DNA from: Pelagibacteraceae bacterium AG-414-E02 | GTDB taxonomy: Bacteria; Pseudomonadota; Alphaproteobacteria; Pelagibacterales; Pelagibacteraceae | Direction: 5' to 3' | NCBI GenBank assembly: GCA_003214615.1 | Contig: QCLK01000005.1 | Coordinates: 62,001 to 126,000 of the forward strand | Length of the DNA stretch: 64,000 nt | Part shown: piece by piece, positions 29,487-39,021 of the stretch | Layout of the letters: each line of letters opens with the position of its first letter | Numbering within the stretch: position 1 is the stretch's first letter | Program-made: the position numbers and the translations under genes | The notes under the pieces: generated by a model | Database searches by the model: none | The model's input: only the letters and a program-made list of their open reading frames with translations | What the model was told of the DNA's origin: nothing

Positions 29487-29717
29487 CTATTTAGTTATTT
29501 TATCTACAAATTTTTTTGCAAAAGGTCCAACAAATAAAGCCGTTCCAATAGCAATTGGCAAACTGACAGTCCAAGCTTTTAAAAACCTTTGCATGTATTC
29601 GTCATCCATTCCTGTATTAACAAAGGTAATGATTAAAGTCATGAGAAGACTCATTAAAAATCCCATAATTAAAACAAATAAGAATTGTGAATATTTTTTT
29701 GAAAACATTATGGTCAA
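29487..29717 (-). CDS. DUF2798-like small membrane protein
   Basis: 76 aa, 2 TM; LMTLIITFVNTG..FLKAWTVSLPIAIGTALFVGPFAKKFVDKI. Confidence 0.75.
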   Translation of the reverse strand: MTIMFSKKYSQFLFVLIMGFLMSLLMTLIITFVNTGMDDEYMQRFLKAWTVSLPIAIGTALFVGPFAKKFVDKITK

Positions 29718-30559
29718 TTAGAATGAGCTTTTTTAAAACACTCAACAGTATTGTTGAGTAAACAAGCTATAGTCATTGGACCTACACCACCTGGTACTGG
29801 TGTAATTGCTTTAGCAACTTTAGAAACTTCGTTAAAATCAACGTCACCCACTATGCCTGAATCAGTTTTATTAATTCCAACATCAATAACTATTGCGCCT
29901 TTTTTTACCCAGTCTCCTTTCACTAATTTGGGCATGCCTACTGCTGCAATAATTATATCTGCTCTAAGACATTCTTTTTTTAAATCCTTCGTCTTTGAGT
30001 GGGTAATGGTGACCGTACAATTTTCTTTTAAAAGTAATTGAGTCATTGGCTTTCCATTTAAATTTGATCTTCCAATCATGACAGCGTGTTTGCCACTCAA
30101 GTTTTTTTCCACTTTTTTAAGTAACAAATAACAACCTAGTGGAGTGCAAGGAATACTACTCTCATATCCTGATGATAAATTCCCTACATTTACAGGATGA
30201 AATCCATCCACATCTTTACCAGGTAGTATAGATTCTATAACTTTTCTTTTATCTATATGTTTAGGCAAAGGCAATTGTACCAAAATCCCTGAAACTTTTT
30301 TATCATTATTTAGCTCTATAATTTTATTTAGGACAACCTTTTCTTCCACATTTTCTGGGTACCTAATAACTTCTGAATTCATTCCAACTTCTTTTGCAAA
30401 TTTTTCTTTATTTTTAACATAAATTTTACTAGGCGGGTCTTCGCCAACTAAAATTACGGTTAGTCCCGGGACGGCATTGTAAGTAGATTTAAGCTCTACT
30501 ATCTTTTTTTTCAATTCTTCTCTCAGCTCTGCGGCTGTTTTTTTTCCATCAATAATCAT
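29714..30559 (-). CDS. folD: Methylenetetrahydrofolate dehydrogenase/cyclohydrolase
   Basis: GILVQLPLPKHID, PGKDVDGFHPVNVG, GRSNLNGKPMTQLLL, TPVPGGVGPMTIA. Confidence 0.98.
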   Translation of the reverse strand: MIIDGKKTAAELREELKKKIVELKSTYNAVPGLTVILVGEDPPSKIYVKNKEKFAKEVGMNSEVIRYPENVEEKVVLNKIIELNNDKKVSGILVQLPLPKHIDKRKVIESILPGKDVDGFHPVNVGNLSSGYESSIPCTPLGCYLLLKKVEKNLSGKHAVMIGRSNLNGKPMTQLLLKENCTVTITHSKTKDLKKECLRADIIIAAVGMPKLVKGDWVKKGAIVIDVGINKTDSGIVGDVDFNEVSKVAKAITPVPGGVGPMTIACLLNNTVECFKKAHSN

Positions 30560-30561
30560 TT

Positions 30562-30852
30562 TTAAAATAAACCTGGCGCAAAAATTTCAAAAATTATATT
30601 TCTAAGAAACATCAAAATTAAAATTAATACAACGGGCGATATATCTATTGAACCAAAAGTTGGAATAAAACGTCTTATTTTATTTAAAGCAGGATCCGTC
30701 ATTTTATAAGTTGCATCAAGTATAGAAAAAACAAATCGATTTTGCGTATTTAGAATATTAAATGCAACTAACCAACTTAAGACAGCATTTATAATTATAA
30801 TCCATAAATAAATCGTAATGAGGCTATCCAGCAAAATGAATATTGATTTCAT
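30562..30852 (-). CDS. YggT family membrane protein
   Basis: NAVLSWLVAFNILN...TDPALNKIRRFIPTFGSIDISPVVLILIL. Confidence 0.9.
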   Translation of the reverse strand: MKSIFILLDSLITIYLWIIIINAVLSWLVAFNILNTQNRFVFSILDATYKMTDPALNKIRRFIPTFGSIDISPVVLILILMFLRNIIFEIFAPGLF

Positions 30853-31934
30853 TTTTTCTCCACATAAATAGACTGGCTAGGGAACGCAAAAGAAGCATTA
30901 TTTTTTTCTACAATTTGTTTAATTTCTATTGCTAACCTTTCTTTAACTGCAAGCCATTCGTCCCAATCATCTGTAACTGTAAAGCATCTAATGTACATAT
31001 CTATTGAGCTATCCGAAAATTTATCAACTCTAACAGCATGACCTAAACTAGTTTTATAATCTTTATGAGTGGTAACATATTTTTCTATTTCGTCTCTAAT
31101 TTTTTTAAGTTGTTCTACAGTTGTGTTGTATTGCAAAGTAATAACCCAACTAATTATCCAATTAGTTGTTTCACTAATATTAATTACAGCATTTTCTGCA
31201 AATTGAAAATTTGGGATAATTGCTATTGATTTATCAAATTTTCTGACAACGGTTGATCTAAACCCTATCCTTTCAACAATTCCTTCTATAATGTCTTCTA
31301 CAATAATCCAATCGCCAACTTTAAATCTTTTTTCTACTAATACTAAAATCCCTGATATTAAATTTTTAAATAAATCTTGAGCTCCTAATGCTACAGCAAC
31401 ACCAAACAAACCTAGTCCAGCAATTATTGGTCCTATTTTTATTCCCCAAAGTTCTAAAACTGCTGCGGCGCCTAAAATAATAATAAGTATTTTAAAAGCT
31501 TTAACTATCCAACCAATAAGTTCTTTTGTTAAAAGTTTTTCTAATCCGCCCAAAAGATAACTAACGGGTTGAATAAATTGGTGTATTAACCAAAAAATTA
31601 AAATTGTTATAAGTGATTTATTTAAATTATCTATAAATGACTGTGATTCAGGACTAAATTCTAAATAATAACTTGCGATAAAAAAACCTATAACGATCGG
31701 AAAAAATCTTGCTGGACCTTCCATTGCTTGAACAAAAGTATCATCAAATTTGTTCGTAGTTTTTTTTGCTATTTTTTTCAAACGATTAATAATAATTTTA
31801 CTAATAAAACCTCTAAATAATAAAAAAATTAAAAAAATCCCTAAACCAATTAGTATTTGAAAAATATCTACACCAAGAATACCTTTTTCCCATACCTCAA
31901 AGAATAAAGCCGAAAAATTTTTAAATATATCCAT
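30849..31934 (-). CDS. Mechanosensitive ion channel, MscS family
   Basis: GLGLFGVAVALGAQDLFKNLISGILVLVEKRFKVGDWI. Confidence 0.92.
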   Translation of the reverse strand: MDIFKNFSALFFEVWEKGILGVDIFQILIGLGIFLIFLLFRGFISKIIINRLKKIAKKTTNKFDDTFVQAMEGPARFFPIVIGFFIASYYLEFSPESQSFIDNLNKSLITILIFWLIHQFIQPVSYLLGGLEKLLTKELIGWIVKAFKILIIILGAAAVLELWGIKIGPIIAGLGLFGVAVALGAQDLFKNLISGILVLVEKRFKVGDWIIVEDIIEGIVERIGFRSTVVRKFDKSIAIIPNFQFAENAVINISETTNWIISWVITLQYNTTVEQLKKIRDEIEKYVTTHKDYKTSLGHAVRVDKFSDSSIDMYIRCFTVTDDWDEWLAVKERLAIEIKQIVEKNNASFAFPSQSIYVEKK

Positions 31935-31937
31935 TTT

Positions 31938-32639
31938 TTACCTAATTTTTTTTAACAAATATTCTTCTTCTCCAGGATTAAAAACAAATACTTTTTTCCA
32001 TTTAATCTGTTTTAATACTGATAATACCTTCTCGCTTATACACATTAGATTAGATTGAGTCACTACGTTTAAAAGTGAATATTTATTTATTAGATTAAAT
32101 AAATTTTTAGCGCTCTTTGAAGAATAAATAAAAATAACATCTGGCGGTTTTTTTTCAAAAAAACTTAATGTTTTTTTATCAATTTCCTCAACTGGAATAG
32201 ACGTATAATTTGAAATTCTATCAACTATGTACCCTGCATTAACTAAATCTTTATCTAGATCTTTAGAAATAAACTCACTACTTAAATAAAGTAATCTTCC
32301 AGATTTATTATCTAAATTTCTAATAATTAATTCAACTAAGGAATCAACTGTTCCTTCGGAAGTGTGTGTATTAATGAAACCCACTTGCTTTGCTGAAGAT
32401 TCTGTTGCCTTACCAACGCAAAAACATTTAATTTTTGAATTAAATTTTTCTATATTCATAAATCTTATTGCATTTGAACTTGTAAAAATTATGGCTTGAT
32501 AATTTAACAAATTTATTTTCTTCGTTGCTAATTTTTCAATTTTAATTACTGGCAAATGAGTCACTACATGACCTGATTTTATTAAATTTTCAATAAGATA
32601 TAGTGAATCTTCTTTGGGTCTTGTAATAACAATATGCAC
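31938..32639 (-). CDS. hemD: Uroporphyrinogen-III synthase
   Basis: VITRPKEDSLYLIENLIKSGHVVTHLPVIKI; adjacent to hemC. Confidence 0.88.
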   Translation of the reverse strand: MHIVITRPKEDSLYLIENLIKSGHVVTHLPVIKIEKLATKKINLLNYQAIIFTSSNAIRFMNIEKFNSKIKCFCVGKATESSAKQVGFINTHTSEGTVDSLVELIIRNLDNKSGRLLYLSSEFISKDLDKDLVNAGYIVDRISNYTSIPVEEIDKKTLSFFEKKPPDVIFIYSSKSAKNLFNLINKYSLLNVVTQSNLMCISEKVLSVLKQIKWKKVFVFNPGEEEYLLKKIR

Positions 32640-32642
32640 TTT

Positions 32643-33578
32643 TTAGTTTCCTTGTGTTGTAAAATTTGGGCCAGCTTTTTTTAATAGCTCTTTACCAACT
32701 TTATAACCTATTTCTTTAGCTTTGCTAAAGTGTCCCGAACTTTGAAATTCAAATTTTTTTTTTCCATCATTTGAAAAAAGCTCACTTTTTAAAGATATTT
32801 CATTATTTGATAATTTAGCTAAACCTCCAATAGCGGTATCACAGTCTCCACCTATTGCTTCGAGTAAAGCACGTTCAGCCTGAATACAATAATATGTTTC
32901 TTTATGATTAATAGTTTTTAAAATATCTAAAGTTTTTTGATCATCTTTTTTACACTGCAATGCAATTGCTCCCTGACCTATGGCAGGCAGCATCTGCTCA
33001 AAAGTAAAAATTTCTTTAACTTGATTTATTAAATTGAGCATTTGAATCCCTGCTAAAGATAAAACTATGGCATCATACTCTTTATTTTTTAATTTTGTGA
33101 TCCTTGTATCAATATTTCCTCTCATCATCACAACTTCAAGATCGTTTCTTAATAAATTTAATTGTGCATGTCTTCTAAATGAACTAGTCCCAATTTTTGA
33201 TTTAGATTTAAGTTCTTTAAAAGATTTGCTTGAATAACTTAAAAATGCATCTCTTGGATCATTTCTTTTTACTACAGCATTAACACATAATCCATTCGTC
33301 ATTTGTGTTGGTAAATCTTTTAAAGAATGAACAGCCAAATCTATTTTTGAATCTAATAACTCTTCTTCTATTTGTTTACAAAATACTCCTTTGCCCCCAA
33401 TATCTGATATTCTTTTATTTTGAAATATATCTCCTGAAGTTTTAATTATTTTTATCTCAATCAAATTATCATCAAATTGTGAGTTGGATTTTATCAATAA
33501 ATTCTTAACATGGTTTGAATAAGCCAAAGAGAGCCTACTTCCACGTGATCCGATTATAAATTTTTTCTTATCTGTCAT
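32643..33578 (-). CDS. hemC: Porphobilinogen deaminase
   Basis: IGSRGSRLSLAYSNHV, AVHSLKDLPT, GTSSFRRHAQL, GNIDTRITKL, GQGAIALQC, EGGDCD-type active site AIGGDCDTAIGG. Confidence 0.96.
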   Translation of the reverse strand: MTDKKKFIIGSRGSRLSLAYSNHVKNLLIKSNSQFDDNLIEIKIIKTSGDIFQNKRISDIGGKGVFCKQIEEELLDSKIDLAVHSLKDLPTQMTNGLCVNAVVKRNDPRDAFLSYSSKSFKELKSKSKIGTSSFRRHAQLNLLRNDLEVVMMRGNIDTRITKLKNKEYDAIVLSLAGIQMLNLINQVKEIFTFEQMLPAIGQGAIALQCKKDDQKTLDILKTINHKETYYCIQAERALLEAIGGDCDTAIGGLAKLSNNEISLKSELFSNDGKKKFEFQSSGHFSKAKEIGYKVGKELLKKAGPNFTTQGN

Positions 33579-33637
33579 TATTAATAATAATTACTTATGT
33601 TATATTATTATTTTATATTTATAGACAGGTAATCAAC

Positions 33638-34711
33638 ATGAAAGAAAAGCTTACTTTTTTGGGAATAGAAACAAGTTGCGACGAAACTGCAGCAGCCGTT
33701 GTTAGGGAAAAAGCTGATGGAACCGGGGAAATTTTATCAAATATTGTTTCTAGTCAAATTGAAGAACACAAAGAATTTGGAGGTGTAGTGCCTGAAATCG
33801 CAGCAAGAGCCCATGTTGAAAAAATAGAATTTATAATTAACAAAGCTCTAAAAGAAAGTGGTTTAAGTTTTAATAATATAGATGGAATTTCTGCGACAGC
33901 TGGTCCAGGATTGATAGTTTGTTTAACAGTCGGATTAAATGCTGGGAAAGCTATTGCAGGATCATTACAAAAACCTTTTGTAGCTGTAAATCATTTAGAA
34001 GGTCATGCATTAAGTCCAAAGATTAACAAAAAAATTAAATTCCCATATTTACTATTACTAATATCAGGGGGTCATACTCAATTTTTAGAAGTAAATGGAG
34101 TTAATAGTTATAAAAGACTTGGAACCACAATTGATGATGCATTAGGTGAAGCATTTGATAAAACTGCGAAACTTTTAGGAATAGAATTTCCAGGTGGTGC
34201 AAAAATTGAAGAGTGGGCAAAAAAAGGTGATGAAAATTATTTTAAATTACCAAAACCTATTTTAAACACGGGCGGCTGTAACTTATCTTTTTCTGGACTT
34301 AAAACTGCTGTACTAAAAATTTCTAAAAAACTAAAAAATCAAAGTGAAAAATATCACTTAGCATCATCTTTTCAAAAAACTATTAATGAAATACTTTATA
34401 ATAAAACTAAAGTAGCAATGGATGAGTATTTAAAAAATAAAAAAAATAAACAAAAATACTTTGTAATTGCAGGTGGAGTAGCTTCAAATTTATCAATTAG
34501 GGAAAATTTAAATAATTTGGCTAAAGAAAAAAAATTTACATCTATTTTTCCTCCTGTAAACCTGTGTAGTGACAATGCAGCTATGATTGCTTGGGCAGGC
34601 ATAGAACGTTTTAAGATGAATTTAACAAATAACTTAGAGTTTCCTTCAAAAGCAAGGTGGCCGTTAGATAGTTCAGCACCTTTTTTAAAAGGTCCAGGAT
34701 TGAAATTTTAA
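33638..34711 (+). CDS. tsaD: tRNA N6-adenosine threonylcarbamoyltransferase
   Basis: LGIETSCDETAAAVV, GGVVPEIAARAHVE, VNHLEGHALSP, LISGGHTQFLEV. Confidence 0.98.
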   Translation: MKEKLTFLGIETSCDETAAAVVREKADGTGEILSNIVSSQIEEHKEFGGVVPEIAARAHVEKIEFIINKALKESGLSFNNIDGISATAGPGLIVCLTVGLNAGKAIAGSLQKPFVAVNHLEGHALSPKINKKIKFPYLLLLISGGHTQFLEVNGVNSYKRLGTTIDDALGEAFDKTAKLLGIEFPGGAKIEEWAKKGDENYFKLPKPILNTGGCNLSFSGLKTAVLKISKKLKNQSEKYHLASSFQKTINEILYNKTKVAMDEYLKNKKNKQKYFVIAGGVASNLSIRENLNNLAKEKKFTSIFPPVNLCSDNAAMIAWAGIERFKMNLTNNLEFPSKARWPLDSSAPFLKGPGLKF

Positions 34712-34737
34712 TGAAAAAAAAATACCACCTATAAAAT

Positions 34738-35157
34738 ATGTCAAAGTCCTTTTGGCTACTTAAAACTGAACCTGAGGAATGGTCGTGGGAGCAGCAGGTG
34801 AATTGTTCTGATAAAGGAGCTGAATGGAATGGAGTTAGAAATTTTCAGGCAGCAAAAAACCTAAGAAATATGAAAATAGGAGATAAATGTTTTTTTTACC
34901 ATACGGGCAAAGCAAAAAGAATTGTAGGAATAGTTGAGATCAAAAAAGAAGCATTTTTAGATAAATCAGATAAAACTAAGAAATTTGTATCTATTGTGGT
35001 TAAAGCAGCATATCCCCTTAAAAAAGAAGTAAGCTTACAAGAAATCAAAAAAAATAAGGATTTTAGAGATTTTGCTCTAGTAAAACAGAGTCGTTTGTCA
35101 GTTATGAAGGTTGATTTAAAATACTGGAAAAAAATATGTAAGATGGGTAAGGTTTAG
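34738..35157 (+). CDS. EVE domain protein
   Basis: [16 protein letters not shown]...[29 protein letters not shown]. Confidence 0.93.
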   Translation: MSKSFWLLKTEPEEWSWEQQVNCSDKGAEWNGVRNFQAAKNLRNMKIGDKCFFYHTGKAKRIVGIVEIKKEAFLDKSDKTKKFVSIVVKAAYPLKKEVSLQEIKKNKDFRDFALVKQSRLSVMKVDLKYWKKICKMGKV

Positions 35158-35174
35158 TTTTCGGGGATAATTTT

Positions 35175-37217
35175 ATGTCTAAGAGAAAAAATAAAAAAAG
35201 AAGAAAAAAGAATAAAAAAAGAAGAAAAAAAGTAAAAAAAATAAAAAAAAGAAAAAATAAAAAGACAAAAAATTTAGAATCAAAAGATCTAATTTTTAAA
35301 GTACCAAAAAAGTGGTCCAATAATGCATATGCTGATAAAAATGAGTATGAAAAAAAATATAAATTATCAATTAAAGATAATGAGGGATTCTGGAAAAAAG
35401 AGGGAAAAAGAATAGATTGGATTAAACCTTACACAAAAATAAAAGACGTAAAATATAGTAAAACCGAAGTTAAAATAAAATGGTATTATGATGGAACACT
35501 TAATGCATCAGCAAATTGTATTGACAGACACCTAAAGAATAAAAAAAATAAAACAGCAATTATCTGGGTCGGCGATGATCCAAAAGATTCCAAACAAATA
35601 AGCTACAAAGAACTTCACAAAAAAGTTTGCGAAACTGCAAATGGATTGAAAAAACTTGGTATCAAAAAAGGTGATAGAGTAACTATCTATTTGACTATGA
35701 TTCCGGAACTAGCTTTTGTAATGCTAGCATGTGCAAGAATTGGAGCTATTCATTCTATAATATTTGGAGGTTTCTCGCCCGACTCCATAGCTGGAAGAAT
35801 TAATGATTGCCAATCAGATTATATTATTACTGCTGATGAAGGAGTAAGAGGTGGAAAAATTATACCGCTAAAAAAAATAGCAGATGAAGCATTAGAACAA
35901 TGCCCTAATGTAAAAAAATGTGTTGTCGTAAAAAGAACAGGTAATGAAGTTAATTGGATTGAAGACAGAGATGTTTGGTATCACGATATAACAAAAATGG
36001 CTTCGGATAAATGCGATCCAGAAGAAATGAGTGCTGAAGATCCTCTATTTATACTTTACACATCTGGATCTACAGGAAAACCAAAAGGGGTTTTACATAC
36101 TACGGGAGGGTATATGGTTTATGCCTCGATGACGCATCAATATATTTTCGATTATAAAAAAAATGATATTTATTGGTGTTCAGCTGATATTGGTTGGGTA
36201 ACGGGACATAGTTATATTATCTATGGGCCTCTTTCAAATGGAGCCACAACAATAATGTTTGAAGGTGTACCAACTTATCCTGATTTTTCTAGATGGTGGC
36301 AAATTATTGACAAATATAAAGTAAACATTTTTTATACTGCACCTACAGCACTACGAGCTCTTATGAGGGAAGGAGAAGGTCCAGTTAAAAAAACAAGCAG
36401 AAAATCTTTAAAACTTTTAGGCACAGTTGGTGAACCAATCAATCCAGAGGCATGGCTTTGGTATTATAAAATTGTGGGAGATTCACGATGTCCAATAGTT
36501 GACACATGGTGGCAAACAGAAACAGGTGGAATATTAATTTCTCCACAACCGGGTGCAATTGATCTCAAACCAGGTTCAGCAACTAAACCATTCTATGGAA
36601 TTAAACCAGTTATTGTTGATGAAAGAGGAAAAGCTCTTAAAGGAGTATGTAAGGGAAGATTATGTATAGCTCAATCATGGCCGGGACAAATGAGAACAGT
36701 ATATGGTGATCACCAAAGATTTATTGATACTTATTTTTCACAATTTGATGGAAAGTATTTTACTGGTGACGGATGTAAAAGAGATGAAGATGGGTATTAT
36801 TGGATAACAGGAAGAGTAGACGATGTGATTATAGTATCTGGGCACAATTTAGGAACGGCTGAAATAGAAAGTGCTTTTGTGGCTCATCCAAAAGTGGCTG
36901 AAGCTGCTGTAGTTGGTTATCCGCATGATATCAAAGGAAATGGACTTTATTGTTATGTAACATTAAATGCCTCTGAAAGACCTTCTGGAGAATTGGAAAG
37001 AGATTTAAAACTTTGGGTGCGCAAACAAATTGGGGTAATAGCAACACCTGATCTGATACAATTTGCTCCTGCTTTACCAAAGACAAGATCTGGTAAAATC
37101 ATGAGAAGAATATTGAGAAAAATTGCTGCAAACGAACATGATCAATTAGGTGACACAACAACATTGGCTGATCCAACTGTAGTTGATAGCTTGGTTGATA
37201 ATAGAAAAAATAAATAA
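35175..37217 (+). CDS. acs: Acetyl-CoA synthetase with poly-lysine/arginine N-terminal extension
   Basis: [67 protein letters not shown]. Confidence 0.97.
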   Translation: MSKRKNKKRRKKNKKRRKKVKKIKKRKNKKTKNLESKDLIFKVPKKWSNNAYADKNEYEKKYKLSIKDNEGFWKKEGKRIDWIKPYTKIKDVKYSKTEVKIKWYYDGTLNASANCIDRHLKNKKNKTAIIWVGDDPKDSKQISYKELHKKVCETANGLKKLGIKKGDRVTIYLTMIPELAFVMLACARIGAIHSIIFGGFSPDSIAGRINDCQSDYIITADEGVRGGKIIPLKKIADEALEQCPNVKKCVVVKRTGNEVNWIEDRDVWYHDITKMASDKCDPEEMSAEDPLFILYTSGSTGKPKGVLHTTGGYMVYASMTHQYIFDYKKNDIYWCSADIGWVTGHSYIIYGPLSNGATTIMFEGVPTYPDFSRWWQIIDKYKVNIFYTAPTALRALMREGEGPVKKTSRKSLKLLGTVGEPINPEAWLWYYKIVGDSRCPIVDTWWQTETGGILISPQPGAIDLKPGSATKPFYGIKPVIVDERGKALKGVCKGRLCIAQSWPGQMRTVYGDHQRFIDTYFSQFDGKYFTGDGCKRDEDGYYWITGRVDDVIIVSGHNLGTAEIESAFVAHPKVAEAAVVGYPHDIKGNGLYCYVTLNASERPSGELERDLKLWVRKQIGVIATPDLIQFAPALPKTRSGKIMRRILRKIAANEHDQLGDTTTLADPTVVDSLVDNRKNK

Positions 37218-37224
37218 TTAATAA

Positions 37225-37734
37225 ATGGATGGTTTAATAAAAACATTAATAAAGCCTGATTGGGATGATAATCCAAAAAGGTCAGAAATTCTTCATGCTG
37301 CAAACTTACTTCAAGTGGGTGAGTTTCAATTAATTCAACTGGCTTATAAAATTTGGTACAAGGAAGATCTTCCAGAAAATAAAGTCAGTAAAATATTTAG
37401 CGAATATATGATAACAGGAATAATACCAATTTGGGTAACTTCATACGCCAGAGATATTTTAAAATTGGATCGAGCAAATGTTCTTGATAGTTACAATGAA
37501 AAATATCACGTTTATGATCACGAATTTGGAAAAAAAATAGATAATGAACAACAAAGAAGAAGACGTGGTATCTTTTACGCATTAATTATTGGATTTGTTT
37601 TTGCGGCTAGTCATTATATGGCTGCAAATTATGCCGAAGAACCTGCAGGATTTTACCCTCCATATATTGAAAAAAGAGTAGTTTATCCGGAATTATATAA
37701 GGATAAAGGTTACGGATGGGAACTTAAAGATTAG
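37225..37734 (+). CDS. Conserved hypothetical protein, one TM segment
   Basis: 169 aa; tightly spaced after acs. Confidence 0.65.
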   Translation: MDGLIKTLIKPDWDDNPKRSEILHAANLLQVGEFQLIQLAYKIWYKEDLPENKVSKIFSEYMITGIIPIWVTSYARDILKLDRANVLDSYNEKYHVYDHEFGKKIDNEQQRRRRGIFYALIIGFVFAASHYMAANYAEEPAGFYPPYIEKRVVYPELYKDKGYGWELKD

Positions 37735-37740
37735 CAATTA

Positions 37741-37944
37741 ATGTTTGATTTTATTCCACCGGAATACGAAAAGTTAGTTAATATTATATTTTTAGTCATC
37801 ACAGCTTTAATCGCTCATCATGGAATAACTTATAGAAATGAAGATGGAGAAAGAGATTTTGTAAGATTACTTTTTGGATGTATTGCAGCAACATACTTTT
37901 TTTTGGTTCTTTTTAAAGATGTTTTGGGTCTAATAAGTTTTTAA
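37741..37944 (+). CDS. Small membrane protein, hypothetical
   Basis: 67 aa, 2 TM, in operon-like spacing. Confidence 0.6.
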   Translation: MFDFIPPEYEKLVNIIFLVITALIAHHGITYRNEDGERDFVRLLFGCIAATYFFLVLFKDVLGLISF

Positions 37945-38561
37945 AGTTTACCCGGTTTATGCATCACTTGGCCCTCATCTAGCTCTTTTATACTCAACAC
38001 TCTTTCATTTTCAGGAAGCTGAAGTTGTTCATTAAGATACAGAGCACGTTCTTTTACTGAAGAAGATTTGAATTTATAGTTTAAGATTATTGTACCTAGG
38101 CCAGGACCAGCTACCGCTTCATGGTCAATTCCAAGAGCTTTTACATAATCTCGAAGGGCACCCTCATAATTTTTATTTCTATCTTTTATAATACCACGAT
38201 TAGCATATGCGGCTGCTAAGGTACCAATTCCAGTTCGATCATCATCTTTAACGGTTGTTTCTAAATAATTTATTAAATAATCAAGTTCTTGATTTGCTTC
38301 TGTATACATTTTTTGAGAAATAAAAACCAAAGCTTTGCACATAATAGCTCCGCGATGGTTAGGACTTTTTTCTAATGCTTTATCGGCTGCTTGAATTGCT
38401 TTGTCGAACAGTTGATCTTTTAAACGAATATCACAAACCTCAGTTTCATAATCTCCTGGAGGTCTATTCATGAATGATCTTATTAATGCCCATACTGTAA
38501 ACATGACAAAAGTTAATATTGCCATGTATATGACGAATCTTTTCAAAACTCTTGTATTCAT
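37941..38561 (-). CDS. TPR-repeat protein with N-terminal TM anchor
   Basis: QLFDKAIQAADKALEKSPNHRGAIMCKALVFISQKMYTEANQELDYLI. Confidence 0.75.
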   Translation of the reverse strand: MNTRVLKRFVIYMAILTFVMFTVWALIRSFMNRPPGDYETEVCDIRLKDQLFDKAIQAADKALEKSPNHRGAIMCKALVFISQKMYTEANQELDYLINYLETTVKDDDRTGIGTLAAAYANRGIIKDRNKNYEGALRDYVKALGIDHEAVAGPGLGTIILNYKFKSSSVKERALYLNEQLQLPENERVLSIKELDEGQVMHKPGKL

Positions 38562-38800
38562 TAATTAAAAACTTGTTTTACATAAATGTAGCTAAAGACA
38601 ATGCACAATAGTATTGCGGTAAGCGTAGCTCTTTTTCTTAAGCTTTTTCTATCTTCCTCAGAAACAGATTGCTGAGTCTTTTGCTTTCTTCTTACGTATA
38701 AGACCCATATTAATTTTCTAACTGGGAAAAATAAAGCCGTACTCAAAAATGCAATCCATAAAGGATCATGAAATGTTATGTAATAATTAGTAAATTCCAT
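38561..38800 (-). CDS. Small membrane protein, hypothetical
   Basis: 79 aa, 2 TM, start/stop contact with next gene. Confidence 0.6.
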   Translation of the reverse strand: MEFTNYYITFHDPLWIAFLSTALFFPVRKLIWVLYVRRKQKTQQSVSEEDRKSLRKRATLTAILLCIVFSYIYVKQVFN

Positions 38801-38949
38801 AAAAATTATTTATATAGTCTTAATGATATATAGATAAATAACATCGAAATACTACTTGTTTCAATTAATAGTTGTATATATCTTGGCCTTTTTACTATCA
38901 TTTAAAAGTGTTGCTTTGAACAATTAATTATGCTGAAATTTCGTTATAA

Positions 38950-38975
38950 ATGCTTGGAACTATGGTTCTGAGCAT
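38950..38975 (+). promoter_or_regulatory. 11-bp leader hairpin upstream of symporter gene
   Basis: ATGCTTGGAAC-TATG-GTTCTGAGCAT pairs fully with G-U wobbles, followed by TTTTAT. Confidence 0.4.
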
Positions 38976-39021
38976 TTTATGTTTTATAAAACAAGTTAAA
39001 AAATAAAAAGGGGGAACCTTT

